NCBI RefSeq assembly: GCF_029269835.1 | Contig: NZ_JARJBB010000003.1 | Span: forward strand, 310,001 to 374,000 | Origin: Streptomyces tropicalis | GTDB lineage: Bacteria > Actinomycetota > Actinomycetes > Streptomycetales > Streptomycetaceae | Length of the DNA: 64,000 nt | Reading direction: 5' to 3' | Shown here: positions 62,352 to 64,000 of the stretch, one piece after another | Position numbering within the stretch: position 1 is the stretch's first letter | How the letters are laid out: every line of letters starts with the position of its first letter | The notes under the pieces: model-generated | Database searches by the model: none | The model's input: the letters and a program-made list of their open reading frames with translations, nothing else | What the model was told of the DNA's origin: nothing | Translations under genes and position numbers: made by a program

Positions 62352-63559
62352 GCCCGTCCCCCGGCCGCCAGGGCCTGCTCCCGGCCCGCCTCCAGGGGCG
62401 GGTAGGGCAGCGTGACCGCCACCGCCGTGCCCTCGCCCGGCGCCGACTCCACCGTGAACGTCCCGCCGAGCGTCCGGGCCCGGGAGCGCATCGCGGGCAG
62501 CCCGAAGCCGCCGTCCGCCCCGGCGCCGGGGACGGGAGCCCGCTCTGCCCCGGGCACGAAACCGGCGCCGTCGTCGACGACGTCCAGCGCCACCGCCGTG
62601 TCCATGAAGCTCAGCGTGATCTCCGCGCGGCCTGCCCGGGCGTGCCGCTGCGTGTTGCCGAGCGCGGACTGGGCGATGCGCAGCAGTGCGACCTCGTAGG
62701 GGGTGGGCAGCTCGACCGGTGTGCCGCTCACCGAGAAGCGGACTGCCGGCGGGCCCGCCGCGGCCGCGCACAGCCGCTCCAGCGCGCCCGCCAGGGAGCC
62801 GTGCTCCAGGTCCGGCGGGGTGAGCGCGTGCACGAAGCGGCGGGCCTCGGCGAGGTTGTCCTGGGCGGCGGAGCGGGCCTGCTCGATGTGGGCGGCGGCC
62901 GGGGACCCGGCGGGCAGCTCGCGCTGGGCGGCCCGCAGCAGCAGCTGGATGCTCGACAGGCCCTGCGCGAGGGTGTCGTGGATCTCCCGGGCCAGCCGCT
63001 CCCGCTCGGCCAGGGTGCCCGCCGTGCGCTCGGCGTCCGCGAGGTCGGCCCGGGTGGCGACGAGCTCCTCGATCAGCTCGCGCCGCCGCTCGCTCTCCCG
63101 GAACAGCGCCTCGTAGCCGAGGACGGTGGCGACCGCGACGGCGGCGCCGAGCAGCGGGCCGATGCACGCACCAGGAGTGAGCCGCGCCCCGTGCCCGACG
63201 AACCCGGCGACGGCCGCCGCGGCGGTCCCGCCGACCGCGGGCAGGCTCCAGCGCACCGGCAGCAGGTGCAGCTGGAGGAAGTACAGCGGGAAGGCGGCCC
63301 ACAGCGCGTCGGGCGACAGCACCAGCAGGGCCAGCCAGGACACGGTCAGCGCCGCCACCCATCCCGCGGCGGCCCGGCGGGAGCTCCGCACGGCCGGGCT
63401 CAGCGCGCCCCACGCGAGCACCGCGCCCGTGCCGAGCGCGGCCGTCACGGCGGCGGGGCCGTCCGCGCGCACCGCGGCGAGCACGAGCAGGCCGGCGAAC
63501 AGCGCGTACAGGCACAGGCGCAGGGCGACGACGACGGGGGTGTGCGGGCGGAGGTCCAT
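62348..63559 (-). CDS. Sensor histidine kinase, NarX/DesK type
   Basis: A 403-residue kinase from ATG 63559. Five or six hydrophobic segments fill residues about 10-155 (from VVALRLCLYALFAGLLVLAA to GPLLGAAVAVATVLGYEALF) with little outside the membrane, as in intramembrane-sensing kinases that respond to envelope stress. A coiled coil leads to the HisKA_3 dimerisation domain ERERLAREIHDTLAQGLSSI with the phosphorylated His near 198. The HATPase has N-box QSALGNTQRHARAGRAE, the G1 box DVVDDGAGFVPG and G2 GGFGLPAMRSRARTLG. Cotranscribed with the regulator and divergent from an ABC permease, a frequent arrangement for antibiotic-response systems. Confidence 0.93.
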   Translation of the reverse strand: MDLRPHTPVVVALRLCLYALFAGLLVLAAVRADGPAAVTAALGTGAVLAWGALSPAVRSSRRAAAGWVAALTVSWLALLVLSPDALWAAFPLYFLQLHLLPVRWSLPAVGGTAAAAVAGFVGHGARLTPGACIGPLLGAAVAVATVLGYEALFRESERRRELIEELVATRADLADAERTAGTLAERERLAREIHDTLAQGLSSIQLLLRAAQRELPAGSPAAAHIEQARSAAQDNLAEARRFVHALTPPDLEHGSLAGALERLCAAAAGPPAVRFSVSGTPVELPTPYEVALLRIAQSALGNTQRHARAGRAEITLSFMDTAVALDVVDDGAGFVPGAERAPVPGAGADGGFGLPAMRSRARTLGGTFTVESAPGEGTAVAVTLPYPPLEAGREQALAAGGRA

Positions 63560-63693
63560 GGCCTGTCCAGCGTAAGCGGACCGCGGCCGGTGCCCGTCAA
63601 CCGAAAGGTGGAAAGCGGGGTGCGCCCTTCGGACCGGCAGGTGCGTGCCGCCGCCCGATGCCCGGCCGGGGCCGCGCGCCGCAGGGTGGGGTC

Positions 63694-64000
63694 ATGTTCG
63701 TCGCATGGAGAGACCTCCGGTTCGCCAAGGGGCGGTTCGCCCTGATGGGAACCGTGGTCGTACTGATCACCCTGCTCGTGGGGCTGCTGTCCGGGCTGAC
63801 CGCCGGGCTCGCCGGGGAGAACACCTCGGCGGTCCGGGACCTGCCCGCCGACCACCTCGCCTTCGCCGCGCCGCCCGGCGGGCAGCCCGTGTCGTTCACC
63901 GGGTCCTCGCTGCCGCCGGGCGCGGTGGAGCGCTGGGCGGCGCGGGCCGCCTGGGCCGAGCCGGTCGCCGTCCGCACCCTCCAGGCGCAGGCCCAGGGCC
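63694..64000 (+). CDS. ABC transporter permease, FtsX/MacB type, N-terminal part (runs off the window)
   Basis: The frame from ATG 63694 is open to the last base; 102 residues are visible. MFVAWRDLRFAKGRFALMGT, then VVVLITLLVGLLSGLTAGLA is the first membrane helix of FtsX/MacB permeases, after which an extracellular segment begins (DLPADHLAFAAPPG, with SSLPPGAVERWAAR). GGGTGGGGTC stands before the start. It is divergent from the two-component system across about 130 bp. The ATPase subunit is expected beyond the edge. Confidence 0.85.
   Translation, partial: MFVAWRDLRFAKGRFALMGTVVVLITLLVGLLSGLTAGLAGENTSAVRDLPADHLAFAAPPGGQPVSFTGSSLPPGAVERWAARAAWAEPVAVRTLQAQAQG

Overview
The window is chromosomal DNA of a Streptomyces-type actinomycete. 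The evidence is very high GC with G/C-dominated third codon positions, many GTG starts, GTGA/ATGA start-stop overlaps, and gene families typical of the genus (DUF2637, LAL-type LuxR regulators, PucR, a blaL-blaA-blaB locus, paired IucA/IucC synthetases). About 53 complete genes, 2 edge-truncated genes and 2 pseudogenes can be supported. I saw no tRNA, rRNA, CRISPR array, insertion sequence or phage gene.

Layout. 0-8.2 kb: end of an SGNH hydrolase, a DUF456 membrane protein, a LuxR-type regulator, a proline-rich PP2C-like protein, a PoxB-type pyruvate oxidase and an anti-sigma-like ATPase. 8.2-13 kb: DUF2637 protein, FhuF-like iron reductase behind a near-consensus iron box, GntR regulator, DUF2231 protein, TPR protein. 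13.2-22 kb: PucR regulator divergent from a three-subunit xanthine dehydrogenase, an AzgA-type purine permease and the XdhC maturation factor. 22-30.4 kb: YciI, LysR and SRPBCC proteins, a decayed MHS-family transporter, a secreted trypsin, a LAL regulator and a GAF-LuxR regulator. 30.5-35 kb: two overlapping AMP-dependent acyl-CoA ligases and a zinc-ribbon protein with a nuclease-like tail. 35-46 kb: glyoxylate carboligase, tartronate semialdehyde reductase, hydroxypyruvate isomerase, a split two-gene regulator, the urate-to-allantoin genes uraD-uraH-uricase, an 8-oxoguanine deaminase and a urate/xanthine-type permease. 45.9-49.1 kb: beta-lactamase with divergent blaA-blaB-like genes. 49-58.4 kb: thioesterase, hypothetical protein, phosphatase, an envelope protein pair, two divergent siderophore synthetases with a broken exporter, and a HipA-like kinase. 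58.5-64 kb: malate synthase, a MobA/MocA-like nucleotidyltransferase, a small helical protein, a two-component system and the start of an ABC permease.

The dominant theme is purine salvage and catabolism feeding glyoxylate metabolism. Purines enter by AzgA, are oxidised to urate by xanthine dehydrogenase (matured by XdhC and possibly the MocA-like enzyme) or made from 8-oxoguanine, and pass through uricase, UraH and UraD to allantoin. The allantoin-opening steps are not here. Glyoxylate is then used by two routes: Gcl-Hyi-GlxR to glycerate, and malate synthase to malate. The promoters of gcl, hyi-glxR and malate synthase, spread over 25 kb, each carry two copies of a TTCC-N7-GGAA-like 15-bp box with centres exactly 21 bp apart. 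This looks like one shared repressor (probably of AllR/IclR type, encoded outside the window) and is the most interesting regulatory signal seen.
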